From Coprococcus ammoniilyticus (GTDB lineage Bacteria > Bacillota > Clostridia > Lachnospirales > Lachnospiraceae): a stretch of 64,000 nucleotides of DNA. The stretch is taken from assembly GCF_025567345.1 (NCBI RefSeq), contig NZ_JAOQJS010000003.1:361216-425215 (forward strand). The letters run 5' to 3'. The position numbers were made by a program, and so were the translations under genes. Below the pieces are notes generated by a model. The model was given only the letters and a program-made list of their open reading frames with translations. It was not told the DNA's origin and did no database searches. Below, one piece after another: positions 1-9,900 of the stretch; positions within the stretch are counted from its first letter, which is position 1; every line of letters starts with the position of its first letter.

Positions 1-496
1 GGGTATTCACGATGCTGACGGCAACTACATCAGCTCAGATTCCGCTGTTGCAGACAAATTCGGTCATGCACAGTTAAGCGGTGCCGGCAAGGCTCTGGAA
101 TATCTGGTTCGTGATGAAATCGGTGTTAAAGTACGTTCCATCGAGCTGAATGTATTACAGCGTTGTGCCGGTCATATTGCATCCAGAACCGATATTACAG
201 AATCTTTTTCTCTTGGCCAGGCAGCAGTCAAATATGCTGCTGAAGGCAAGACCGGTATCATGGCTGCGATCGAACGAATCTCAAACGATCCGTATCAGTG
301 GGTGATCAAATCCGCCGATGTTGCTGATATTGCAAACGAAGCAAAATCCGTTCCGGTTGAATGGATCAATGAAGCAGGAAATGATGTCACAGACGAAATG
401 ATCGACTATCTTCGTCCTCTGATCATCGGTGAGGTTTCATTACAGTATAAAGATGGACTTCCTGTATATCTTCCGGTCGATCACTTATTACATTAA
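1..496 (+). CDS. pfp: PPi-dependent 6-phosphofructokinase, C-terminal part (5' end outside window)
   Basis: The open frame runs in from the window edge (first full codon at base 2) and ends at the TAA at 494-496, giving the last 164 residues. The reaction is fructose 6-phosphate to fructose 1,6-bisphosphate, with pyrophosphate as likely phosphate donor, in cytoplasmic glycolysis. The piece carries the stretch FGHAQLSGAGKALEYLV followed by IELNVLQRCAGHIAS, and ends with VEWINEAGNDVTDEM and PLIIGEV. These are typical of the long diphosphate-fructose-6-phosphate phosphotransferases of Clostridia and spirochaetes rather than of the short ATP-PFK. The active-site half lies outside the window, so the PPi assignment rests on family resemblance. 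A strong terminator follows 27 bases after the stop. Confidence 0.85.
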   Translation, partial: GIHDADGNYISSDSAVADKFGHAQLSGAGKALEYLVRDEIGVKVRSIELNVLQRCAGHIASRTDITESFSLGQAAVKYAAEGKTGIMAAIERISNDPYQWVIKSADVADIANEAKSVPVEWINEAGNDVTDEMIDYLRPLIIGEVSLQYKDGLPVYLPVDHLLH

Positions 497-522
497 TTGC
501 CTGTATATCAAAAAATACAATC

Positions 523-580
523 AAAAATCCATGCGCCCGGTGAATTCATCAAGATAAACAATGCGCATGGATTTTTTTGT
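523..580 (+). terminator. Rho-independent terminator of the phosphofructokinase gene
   Basis: A perfect 12-bp stem pairs 525-536 (AAATCCATGCGC) with 563-574. The loop is 26 nt and a run of T follows (571-578). It sits just behind the phosphofructokinase stop codon. Confidence 0.85.
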
Positions 581-658
581 ATAAAACGCACAACGTATGA
601 AAATATGTCAAAAAAAACTTACTTTTAATTTGCAAATCGTTGTTTTTATGGTCATAAT

Positions 659-766
659 TTGTTCATAATTTATCGTTATTATATAGACAGTTCTTAATTC
701 ATAATTTTTTTCTTTGTTGTTGAAGATATTAGATAAGCCCTTTCCTTTTGAGAAGGGCTTATTTAA
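659..766 (+). ncRNA. Candidate small RNA: promoter-like sequence followed by an orphan terminator
   Basis: The 469-base gap between the phosphofructokinase and the LRR gene holds no credible protein gene. TTGTTC at 659-664 is 17 bases from TATAGA at 682-687. About 50 bases later a 10-bp stem (733-742 with 753-762, ATAAGCCCTT/AAGGGCTTAT) precedes a weak T-rich stretch. Together these could define a transcript of about 70-75 nt. There is no homology support, and the hairpin may simply be a relic or a second terminator. Confidence 0.25.
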
Positions 767-863
767 TTTATACGGACACCACATCAAAAATGAACAAACC
801 CTAAAATGAAAAAGGCAAATGAGATATGAGATCCATGTCTGCACAACTGCCCTGATATTTTAT

Positions 864-916
864 AAAAAGCAGGATATCCTCACTCCTCATCGGAGGTATC
901 GGATATCCTGCTTTTT
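864..916. terminator. Bidirectional terminator between convergent genes
   Basis: A perfect 16-bp inverted repeat pairs 864-879 (AAAAAGCAGGATATCC) with 901-916. T-runs exit on both strands. It closes the minus-strand LRR/Ig-like gene, whose stop is at 966, and can also stop plus-strand read-through. Confidence 0.85.
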
Positions 917-965
917 GCTGTTTGCATGCCCCGGAACACCGGACATGTTCATTCAATTCGTATGT

Positions 966-3900
966 TTACTTTACTGTTATTGTACACTTAGCAGATTTCT
1001 TGCTGCCATCCTTGGCCTTAACAGTAATCGTTACTTTACCTTTTTTCTTAGCCGTTACAAGACCACTTGCAGATACTGTAGCAACTTTATTGTTTGAAGA
1101 TTTCCAGGTTACAGCCTTATTGGTTGCTGACTTTGGTCCTACTGTTGCCTTTAACAGATAGGATCCCTTCTTCTTGATCGTAACCTTTTTCTTATTCAGT
1201 TTGATCGTCTTAACCGGATTTGCAACGGTTACAGAACAAGTTGCGTAAACATTGCTTCCATCCTTCGCAGTACATGTAATCGTTACACGACCTGCTTTCT
1301 TAGCAGTTACAACACCCTTTGAGCTTACTGTTGCAATCTTTTTGTCTGAAGACTTCCAGGTTACAGCCTTGCTGGTTGCATTCTTTGGTCCAACCTTTGC
1401 TTTTAAGGTATATTTCTTACCCTTTAAGATTGTTCTCTGCGTCTGATTCAGTTTGATGGACTGTACCGGATTTACAACCGTAACACTACAAGTTGCGAAT
1501 ACGCCGCTTCCATCCTTTGCTTTACATGTAATAACTGCCTTTCCTGCTGCCATTGCAGTAACCTGACCATAAGATGTTACCTGTGCAACCTTTGCATTTG
1601 AGGAGCTCCACTCTACAGTAGCCATATTCGCATTTTCCGGTAATACCGTCTGTGTTAAGGACTGTTTATTGCCCACAAATAATTTCATTGTCGTTGCATC
1701 TAACTTGATTGATGTAACTCTCTGCTTAACCGTTACACGGCAGGTTGTCTTAGCACCCATTCCGTCTGCAGCACTACATGTGATTACGGCTGTACCTCTT
1801 CCAACCGCTGTGATCATACCCTTCTGATCTACTTTTGCGATCTTCTCATCGGAAGATGACCATACAACCTTCTTATTACCTGCATTTGCCGGTAATACAG
1901 ATGCTGCGATCGAAGCTTTTTCGCCTGCATTGATCTCAACTGTTGTCTTATCCAGTGTGATATTTGTGATCTGCTGTACAACTGTGACTTTAATTTCTTT
2001 TTCAATATTACTTCCATCCTGTGTTGTACATCTTATCGTTGTTGTTCCCGGTGCAACACCACGGATTCTTCCGATCGTATATGAGATTCCATCTACTGTC
2101 ATTGTTCCACCCGAAACGGTTGCAATGGATGTATCATCCGATGACCAGGACAGTGTCTTTTTGGTTGCTGTATCCGGTGTTACCTTTGTTTTTACAACCG
2201 TATCTTTATCAATATATGCGACTACATTTGTCTGATCAACGGTAATATCTTTTGCAAGTTCATTAATTGTAAGATTAAACTGTGACTGTTTACCGCTTCC
2301 ATCAAGAGCCTTGCAGTAAATGATTACTTTACCCTGCTTTAATGCAGTGATCGTTCCATCAGCAGCAATTGCTGCAATGTTCTCATCCGAAGATGACCAC
2401 TCTACATCCGGATTACTTGCATCTGCAGGCATAACATTTGCTGTTACTTTCATCTTCTCTCCGGAATTCATAACAGTTCCTTCTCTTACAATCTGGATTC
2501 CGGTTACTCTCTGTATAACTGTGATCTTGCACTCGGTTGATATACCATCTGCAATCGTACAGGTAATAATGGCTTCTCCCGGTGCTACTGCACTTACAAT
2601 ACCCGTGGTTGTTCCTACGGTTGCTATCTCCGGATTACTGCTGCTGTATTTCGGTTTAAATAAAGATGTATCTTCTGCCTGGATCTTTGCAACAAGTGTT
2701 ACTCTTCTTTCCTCTGCAGTTGCTCCCTTGATCAGGGTATATTCTGTGTGATTTAAGGTTACACCATTTGCACTTGTATATACTGTGATCTCTGCTCTTG
2801 CATATATTCCCTGATTTGCCTTCAGCTTACAGAATATAGTAGCAGTTCCTTCAGAAATTGCTGTTACCTTACCATTCTGGTCAACCTGCGCTACGGTTTC
2901 ATCACTGGATGACCATACAAGTTCTTTGTTTGTTGCGGTATCCGGTGTTACTGTTGCTGTGAATGTCTTAGATACACCTGTGAACATCGTTGTCTTCTGT
3001 TCTGACAGTGTTACACCTTCGCCCATCTGGGAAACATTTACCTTTAACACTGTATCTACACCTGAATCCTTTGAAATACAATGTAAGTATACTGTACCTG
3101 CCCCCTTTGCTGTCAACACGCCTGCATTGGTACAAGTTGCAACTTTATAATTTGATGCGCTGTCTTTATCTGCTGTTGTTGTAACCTTATAAGTAACGCC
3201 TGAATACTCTTTGTCTGCTACGCCTTCATCTGTATAGCAGGTTGCTGTAAGTGTTTTTGTTTTCAGGTCATCGCCAACCCAGCTTCCTGCTACCAGGTCG
3301 ATCGTATCACCATCATTATATTCAACATTCTGTTTGTCTTTTAATACAACCTTTGTTACCGGCTTATGACAGCTGATCGTCATATAAGCTCTTGCTTTGT
3401 TATTGATATTTACATAAAGGGTTGCTGTTCCTGCGCCAACACAGGTAAGCGTGCCATCATTATCTACCTTGAATACCTTTGGATCACTGGAGCTCCAGGA
3501 AATGATATCCTTGGAATATTCGTTCTCCTTCTTATCCTTTGCAACTAATGTTGTGGTATCACCGACACGAAGGCTTAACTCTGCATTTCCGCTATTCACA
3601 ATGCTGCCATTTGAGGTATACCATACAATTAAGGATAATGGATTATCAACAATTAATTTAAACTTTGCTGTCTGTTTTCCAAGTCCGATATAGTAACTAT
3701 ATTCAACATTCTGTGTCTTTTCATTGGTAACGTCTGTATATAAGGTGTATCCCTGAAGTGTTGCATTCTTGATCAGATTATTACCATTCTGATCCGTCGT
3801 ACGGATACATGCATATCCGATCGTATCATCCTTACGGTCTACACCGGAATACTCTGACTGATATCCATCGGCTACCAAATTCGCCATATTAAAGATGTAG

Positions 3901-5168
3901 TTTGGCTCTGACAGAGAAATATGTCTGCTGTTATTTGTACAGGAGAACTCACCCTCCAACAGTCCAGGACAGGAAGATACATCGATTGCAACCAAAGCAT
4001 TATTATCCAGCTTCAATGTAGTTAAACCTGTATTATTCTTAACGTCAATTTTCTGTAAACGGTTATCCGAAAGATCCAGCTCTGTCAGTGCTGTGTTTTT
4101 GCTCACATCGATATCCATGAGCTGGTTGGAATTCAGATCCAGCTTCTCCAGTAACGGATTCTTCGTAACATCGATCGTGCTTAACAGCATAGCTCCAAGA
4201 TTCAGATATTTCAGAACCGCATTCTTGCTGACATCCACAGACTGGATACTGTTATTGGACAGGTTCAATGTTTCCAGACTGGATTCTTTGGACACATCGA
4301 TTGACTTGATCTTATTTCCTGCTACACTCAGTATCTGGAGCGACGTTGCTCCATCCATATTTAATACAGATATGGCATTATCATCTGCGATCAGTGTCTT
4401 AAGACCGGTATCACCTGTAATATCCAGCTCATTGATTCCACCTTCTCCACCTGACAGCATGTAGGAACAATCAACATAGGCTAATTTTGTATGATCCACA
4501 CTGTTGCTTGATATATCTAACGTATGAAGCTTTGTCATATTCTGACAGTGCAGGAATTCCAGATTCGTGTTCTTGCTCAGATCCAGTGCCGACAATACGT
4601 TGTAACCAACATTCAGCCGCACAAGTGCCGGCAGCTTTGACAGATCGATCGAAGTCAGCTGGTTTCCATATACATTTAATTCTTTCAGAGCTGCATAAGT
4701 CGTCTGGAATGTGATATCTGTGATCTGATTATAGGAAAGATTAACAGAAGCAAGCTGTTCTGCTTTCTTTGGTAATGTAAATGTCGTCAACTGGTCGCTC
4801 GATGCATTAATAGATTTCAGATTCTCCAGATCCGCTACATCCAGACTTCCAATTGCCTGACCGGAACAGTCCAGATATTCCAGTGACGTAAATACATCCA
4901 CGCCTGCAAGACTTGATATCTTCTTTGAATATGTACTGATACTTACATTCAATGATGTTACCGCATCAATTTCTTTTTCTGACAACGTGCCATCTTTATT
5001 TGTATCAAAATTCGATGATACATATGACCGAAAGTTCGCGTCGGTAAATGTCGAATTGATATCTACATCTCCCGTTGCAGCGACAGCTACCGGACCAATT
5101 CCGGCAAACGACTGGAATACCAGCGCAAACCCTAGTGCCGCTGAGATAAATTTCTTACCTTTTCTCAT
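966..5168 (-). CDS. Secreted leucine-rich-repeat protein with about ten Ig-like (Big_2) domains
   Basis: This is a 1400-residue surface or secreted protein. A signal peptide spans about 1-31 (RKGKK, hydrophobic core, AVAA). An EF-hand-like loop at 55-66 (DTNKDGTLSEKE) follows. Leucine-rich repeats fill about 70-410, with a register like DVSKNxxLxxLDLSxN. From about 540 to the end there are roughly ten bacterial Ig-like Big_2 modules of about 83 residues, each with the pattern VTWSSSDxxIATVxxxGxVTAxxxG. The last two or three modules are strikingly lysine-rich (for example LNKKKVTIKKKGSYLL), unlike the more acidic upstream ones. I see no LPXTG motif, so attachment may be non-covalent through the basic C-terminus. 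The start is supported by AAGGAGA upstream. Adhesion or ligand binding is a family-level inference; the partner is unknown. Confidence 0.85.
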   Translation of the reverse strand: MRKGKKFISAALGFALVFQSFAGIGPVAVAATGDVDINSTFTDANFRSYVSSNFDTNKDGTLSEKEIDAVTSLNVSISTYSKKISSLAGVDVFTSLEYLDCSGQAIGSLDVADLENLKSINASSDQLTTFTLPKKAEQLASVNLSYNQITDITFQTTYAALKELNVYGNQLTSIDLSKLPALVRLNVGYNVLSALDLSKNTNLEFLHCQNMTKLHTLDISSNSVDHTKLAYVDCSYMLSGGEGGINELDITGDTGLKTLIADDNAISVLNMDGATSLQILSVAGNKIKSIDVSKESSLETLNLSNNSIQSVDVSKNAVLKYLNLGAMLLSTIDVTKNPLLEKLDLNSNQLMDIDVSKNTALTELDLSDNRLQKIDVKNNTGLTTLKLDNNALVAIDVSSCPGLLEGEFSCTNNSRHISLSEPNYIFNMANLVADGYQSEYSGVDRKDDTIGYACIRTTDQNGNNLIKNATLQGYTLYTDVTNEKTQNVEYSYYIGLGKQTAKFKLIVDNPLSLIVWYTSNGSIVNSGNAELSLRVGDTTTLVAKDKKENEYSKDIISWSSSDPKVFKVDNDGTLTCVGAGTATLYVNINNKARAYMTISCHKPVTKVVLKDKQNVEYNDGDTIDLVAGSWVGDDLKTKTLTATCYTDEGVADKEYSGVTYKVTTTADKDSASNYKVATCTNAGVLTAKGAGTVYLHCISKDSGVDTVLKVNVSQMGEGVTLSEQKTTMFTGVSKTFTATVTPDTATNKELVWSSSDETVAQVDQNGKVTAISEGTATIFCKLKANQGIYARAEITVYTSANGVTLNHTEYTLIKGATAEERRVTLVAKIQAEDTSLFKPKYSSSNPEIATVGTTTGIVSAVAPGEAIITCTIADGISTECKITVIQRVTGIQIVREGTVMNSGEKMKVTANVMPADASNPDVEWSSSDENIAAIAADGTITALKQGKVIIYCKALDGSGKQSQFNLTINELAKDITVDQTNVVAYIDKDTVVKTKVTPDTATKKTLSWSSDDTSIATVSGGTMTVDGISYTIGRIRGVAPGTTTIRCTTQDGSNIEKEIKVTVVQQITNITLDKTTVEINAGEKASIAASVLPANAGNKKVVWSSSDEKIAKVDQKGMITAVGRGTAVITCSAADGMGAKTTCRVTVKQRVTSIKLDATTMKLFVGNKQSLTQTVLPENANMATVEWSSSNAKVAQVTSYGQVTAMAAGKAVITCKAKDGSGVFATCSVTVVNPVQSIKLNQTQRTILKGKKYTLKAKVGPKNATSKAVTWKSSDKKIATVSSKGVVTAKKAGRVTITCTAKDGSNVYATCSVTVANPVKTIKLNKKKVTIKKKGSYLLKATVGPKSATNKAVTWKSSNNKVATVSASGLVTAKKKGKVTITVKAKDGSKKSAKCTITVK

Positions 5169-5253
5169 AGTTTACTCTCCTTCTTTTTACTCATCTGCCT
5201 GATTTTGTTCTGTTAAAACATCGTTCCGGGCAGAGTTCACCTAGATAACATCT

Positions 5254-5282
5254 ATTTTAAACGCCCCCGGTTTTTCTGTCAA
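5254..5282 (-). promoter_or_regulatory. Promoter of the LRR/Ig-like gene
   Basis: On the minus strand TTGACA (5277-5282) and TAAAAT (5254-5259) are separated by exactly 17 bases. The predicted start near 5247 gives a leader of about 80 nt before the ATG at 5168. Confidence 0.75.
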
Positions 5283-5332
5283 TAAGTATAAAAGAAAACC
5301 CAAAAAATTAGAAAATTTGCACATATTTAACA

Positions 5333-5384
5333 GAAAAAACTGCCATGCAGACATCCTTACTCCGGACATCTGCATAACAGTTTC
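5333..5384 (-). terminator. Terminator of the gltBD operon
   Basis: The minus-strand RNA forms a 20-bp stem (5364-5383 with 5337-5356). G-U pairs fill every position that looks mismatched on the plus strand. It ends in a run of U. The stop codon of gltD lies 15 bases before it. Confidence 0.85.
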
Positions 5385-5398
5385 TTCTATAAATATAT

Positions 5399-6967
5399 TT
5401 AGCTGTTCAGGTTTGTATATCCAACCAACATCGAATCTACTGCAACAGCAGCTTCTCTACCTTCATGAATCGCCCATACGACCAGCGACTGGCCTCTGTG
5501 CATATCACCTGCAACAAATACCTTTGGCACATTCGTTGCATAGGACTTCGGGCATGCAGTCTTTACATTGGTACGTTCATTTAATTCTACGCCAAAGCTG
5601 TCTGCTACATACTTCTGGCTACCAAGAAATCCGGCTGCGATCAGAACAACTTCACAGTCGATCACATACTCACTGTCCGGTACCTCTGTCATATTCATGC
5701 GGCCGGTCTTTGGATCCTTCTGCCAGTCAAGTTTTACGCACTTGGCCCCCTTCACATTACCATCCTTATCCTTTAAGAACTCCTTAACGGTCGTCTCATA
5801 GATACGAGGATCGTGTCCGTATACTGCAATTGCTTCCTGCTGACCATAATCGGTCTTGCAGACTCTCGGCCACTCCGGCCATGGGTTATTCTCTGCCCTC
5901 TGATCCGGAAGCTTCGGCATCATCTCAAGCTGGGTAACACTCTTTGCTCCTTCTCTGACGGCAGTTCCCACACAGTCATTACCGGTATCACCGCCGCCGA
6001 TAACCAGAACATTTTTACCCTTGCAGTTCACGAACTGCTTATCTGCAAACTTTGAATTTACAAGACTCTTTGTCGTTGTCTTTAAGAAATCAACTGCAAA
6101 ATAGATTCCCTTCGCATCTCTGCCTGCTGCCTTGATATCTCTTGGATTGGATGCGCCGCAGGCAAGTACAACTGCATCATATTCCTTTAACAGATCTTCT
6201 GCCTTTACATACTTTTGATTTGGATTCTTCAGATATCCTGTGATCTGGTCATCCTTTGGATACGGTGACTTTGCTGTGGACTTTCCGGTTGCCACTTCTG
6301 TATTTAATATAAAACGGATGCCTCGCTTTTCCATATATGCGATCTTACGGTCGATGACTTCTTTTTCCAGTTTCATATTTGGAATACCATACATCAGAAG
6401 TCCGCCCGGTCTGTCACTTCTCTCATATACAGTGACGTCATGTCCACGGCTGTTTAACATATCCGCTACAGCAAGTCCGGATGGACCGGAACCGATCACG
6501 GCAACTTTTTTGTCTGTTTTTCCTTTTGGAGGCTGATCATTTACCAGACCATTTGCATAGGCATATTCAATGATCGCACGTTCATTTTCTCTTACGGATA
6601 CCGGATCACCGTTAATATTACAGGTACATGCCTTCTCACAGAGAGCCGGACATACACGGCTGGTAAATTCAGGGAAATTATTGGTCTTGCTCAGTCTGGC
6701 ATAAGCATGTTCCCAGTTGTCATTATAGATCATATCGTTCCATTCAGGGATCAGATTATTTAACGGACAACCGGATGCCATACCGCCGATCATCATACCT
6801 GCCTGACAGAATGGAACACCACAGTCCATACATCTGGCAGCCTGGATCTTCTGTTCTTCAAGACTTAATGGTATATGGAATTCATTGAAATTCTTAATTC
6901 TTTCTTCCGGAGCGATCTCTATACTGGTTTCTCTTTCATATTCTAAAAATCCCGTTGGCTTTCCCAT
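5399..6967 (-). CDS. gltD: Glutamate synthase small subunit (NADPH, beta chain)
   Basis: At 522 residues it has the usual GltD length. It passes electrons from NADPH through FAD and Fe-S centres to the large subunit for making two glutamates from 2-oxoglutarate and glutamine. The N-terminal cysteine clusters are visible as CMDCGVPFCQ, then CPLNN, and CPALCEKACTC (two 4Fe-4S sites). A first Rossmann motif (VAVIGSGPSGLAVAD) binds FAD. A second (NVLVIGGGDTGNDC) binds NADPH. The C-terminal VFVAGDMHRGQSLVVWAI is typical FAD-binding sequence. It begins 2 bases after the gltB stop codon, so the two are translated from one message. Confidence 0.97.
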   Translation of the reverse strand: MGKPTGFLEYERETSIEIAPEERIKNFNEFHIPLSLEEQKIQAARCMDCGVPFCQAGMMIGGMASGCPLNNLIPEWNDMIYNDNWEHAYARLSKTNNFPEFTSRVCPALCEKACTCNINGDPVSVRENERAIIEYAYANGLVNDQPPKGKTDKKVAVIGSGPSGLAVADMLNSRGHDVTVYERSDRPGGLLMYGIPNMKLEKEVIDRKIAYMEKRGIRFILNTEVATGKSTAKSPYPKDDQITGYLKNPNQKYVKAEDLLKEYDAVVLACGASNPRDIKAAGRDAKGIYFAVDFLKTTTKSLVNSKFADKQFVNCKGKNVLVIGGGDTGNDCVGTAVREGAKSVTQLEMMPKLPDQRAENNPWPEWPRVCKTDYGQQEAIAVYGHDPRIYETTVKEFLKDKDGNVKGAKCVKLDWQKDPKTGRMNMTEVPDSEYVIDCEVVLIAAGFLGSQKYVADSFGVELNERTNVKTACPKSYATNVPKVFVAGDMHRGQSLVVWAIHEGREAAVAVDSMLVGYTNLNS

Positions 6968-6969
6968 AT

Positions 6970-9900
6970 CTATTTACCTCCATTTTTAATCTTGTAGAAT
7001 GCTTCGATCGTTGCCTGTTCACTGGTCAAACCCTTTTCTTCCATCGCAACAATGGTGTTCATCATCTTCTCATAATCCTTTGGAATGATCTTCTTGAATT
7101 TTGGAAGATACTCATTAAACTTATCCAGGATTCGTTTTCCAATCTCTGAATTTGTATAATTTACATGATCCATGATCATCTGCTTCAGTTCACCGATCTC
7201 ATATTTGTCGGATACTGCTTCCACATGGATCATTTCCTTATTCAGACGCTTATACAGGTCATTCTCCATATCAAGAACATATGCGATACCACCACTCATG
7301 CCGGCTGCAAAGTTCTTTCCGGTGCGTCCAAGGACTACCACCTTACCACCTGTCATATATTCACAACCATGATCGCCGACACCTTCAACAACTGCGGTTG
7401 CTCCGGAGTTACGAACTGCAAATCGCTCACCGGCAACGCCGTTGATATATGCCTTGCCACTGGTTGCTCCGTAAAGTGCTACATTACCGATAATAATATT
7501 GTCTTCATGGACAAATTTTGCGGAACGTGGCGGATATACGATCAGCTTACCACCGGAAAGTCCTTTTCCGAAGTAGTCATTGCTGTCTCCGACAAGCTCT
7601 AAGGTAAGTCCCTTTGGTACAAATGCACCAAAGCTCTGTCCACCTGCGCCATTACATTTTACAAGGTAAGAATCATCCTCCAAGGTATCTCCATAGCGCT
7701 TTGTGATCTCTGATCCGAAGATCGTACCAACGGAACGATCGGTATTCACAACATCGATCTCGATACTCTTCTTCTGTCCCTTTTCAAGAGCAGGTCCGAG
7801 TTTCTTTAACAGAACACGCATATCGATCGTCTTTTCAAGCTGGAAGTCATATGGATGCTTCTCGTTATATTTGATCTTATTCTGAGGTGCGTCAATATAT
7901 GGATTATTGATGATCAGTGACAGATCAACATTTCTGTCCTCTGCTCCCTTTCCTGCATATAACAAATCGGAACGTCCTACCAGTTCATCCACCGTTCTGA
8001 CACCAAGCTTCGACATATATTCACGAAGCTCCTCTGCAATAAATTTCATAAAGTTGATGACATATTCCGGTTTGCCTTTGAATCTCTTACGAAGCTCCGG
8101 ATTCTGTGTAGCGATACCAACCGGACAGGTATCCAGATTACATACCCGCATCATTACACAGCCCATGGTTACCAGCGGAGCTGTTGCAAATCCGAATTCC
8201 TCTGCACCAAGCATGGCTGCGATTGCAACATCACGTCCGGTCATCAGCTTACCATCGGTTTCAAGGATAACCTTGTTACGAAGATCATTCCTGATCAGTG
8301 TCTGGTGTGTCTCTGCCAGACCAAGCTCCCAAGGAAGTCCTGCATAATGAATGGAGTTATTTGGTGCTGCACCGGTACCACCATCGTAACCGGAGATGAG
8401 GATAACCTGTGCTCCTGCCTTTGCAACACCAGCTGCAACTGTACCAACACCGGCTTCTGATACCAGTTTTACAGAGATTCTTGCATCACGGTTTGCATTC
8501 TTGCAATCGTAGATCAACTGTGCCAGATCCTCGATCGAATAAATATCATGATGCGGTGGTGGTGAGATCAGGCTGACACCCGGAGTAGATAACCGAGTCT
8601 TTGCGATCCATGGATATACCTTTCCACCAGGAAGATGTCCACCTTCACCCGGCTTTGCGCCCTGTGCCATCTTGATCTGGATCTCTTTTGCGCTGACCAG
8701 ATATCTGGATGTAACACCGAATCGTCCAGATGCTACCTGCTTGATCGCGGAGCAACGGTTCTTACCGTCTTTTCCTATTGTTAATCGGTCGATCGACTCT
8801 CCACCTTCACCGGAATTGGATTTACCACCGATCGTATTCATTGCGATCGCCATACATTCATGTGCTTCCTGTGAAATGGAACCATAACTCATTGCTCCGG
8901 TCTTGAAACGTTTTACAATGGATTCTACCGGTTCTACCTCTTCCAGCGGAATTGGATTCTCAGCATATTTGAATTCCATCAGTCCTCTCAGATGGAATGG
9001 TTTTGTCTCATCTTCCAGACATGCGGTATATTGCTTGAACAGGCTGTAATCTCCTCTTCTGGTCGCCTGCTGCAGCAGGTAGATCGTCTGTGGATTATAC
9101 AGATGCTCTTCCTTACCGCTTCTGAACTTATGTGCACCGATGCTTGTCAGTGCAAGATTAGTATCCAGGCCAAGCGGATCAAATGCAGATGAATGAAGGG
9201 CATCCACTGTCTTCTCGATCTCCTTGATACCGGAACCGCCTACGCAGCTTACTGTATTTGTGAAATATTTATCAACGACCTCTTTGGAAAGTCCGATACA
9301 TTCAAAGATCTGGGATCCCATGTAAGACTGGATCGTTGATACACCCATCTTGGATGCGATCTTTACGATGCCATGCATGATCGCTGCATTGTAATCATCG
9401 ACAGCCGCATTGAAATCCTTATTTAACAGATGACTGTCTACCATCTGTTTGATCGTCTCAATTGCCAGATATGGGTTGACAGCACAGGCACCGTAACCAA
9501 GCAGGGTTGCAAAATGATGCACATTTCTAGGATCGGCACTCTCCAGAATGATCGCAACCGAAGTTCTCTTCTTGGTTCTTACCAGATGCTTCTGCATAGC
9601 CGAAACTGCTAATAAGGAAGGAATCGCAACATGTGTTTCATCGACACCACGGTCTGACAGGATCAGGATATTTACACCGTCACGGTACAGCTTATCTGCT
9701 TCTACAAACAGTCGATCCAATGCTTTTTCCAGTGATGTATTCTTATAGTAAAGGATTGGAAGAACGCCGACCTTCAATCCTTCTACCTTCATGTTCTTGA
9801 TCTTTAAAATATCAGTATTTGTAAGGATTGGATTATGGATCTTTAATACATGACAGTTTTCCGGCTTCTCTTCCAGAATGTTGCCATCCTTTCCAAGATA

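Noticed and set aside
2320..2751. Long plus-strand frame opposite the Ig-like gene (and several similar ones from 1.2 to 4.7 kb)
   Set aside because: Mirror frames of a repetitive coding sequence; no ribosome sites and no protein-like composition. The minus-strand gene explains the region.
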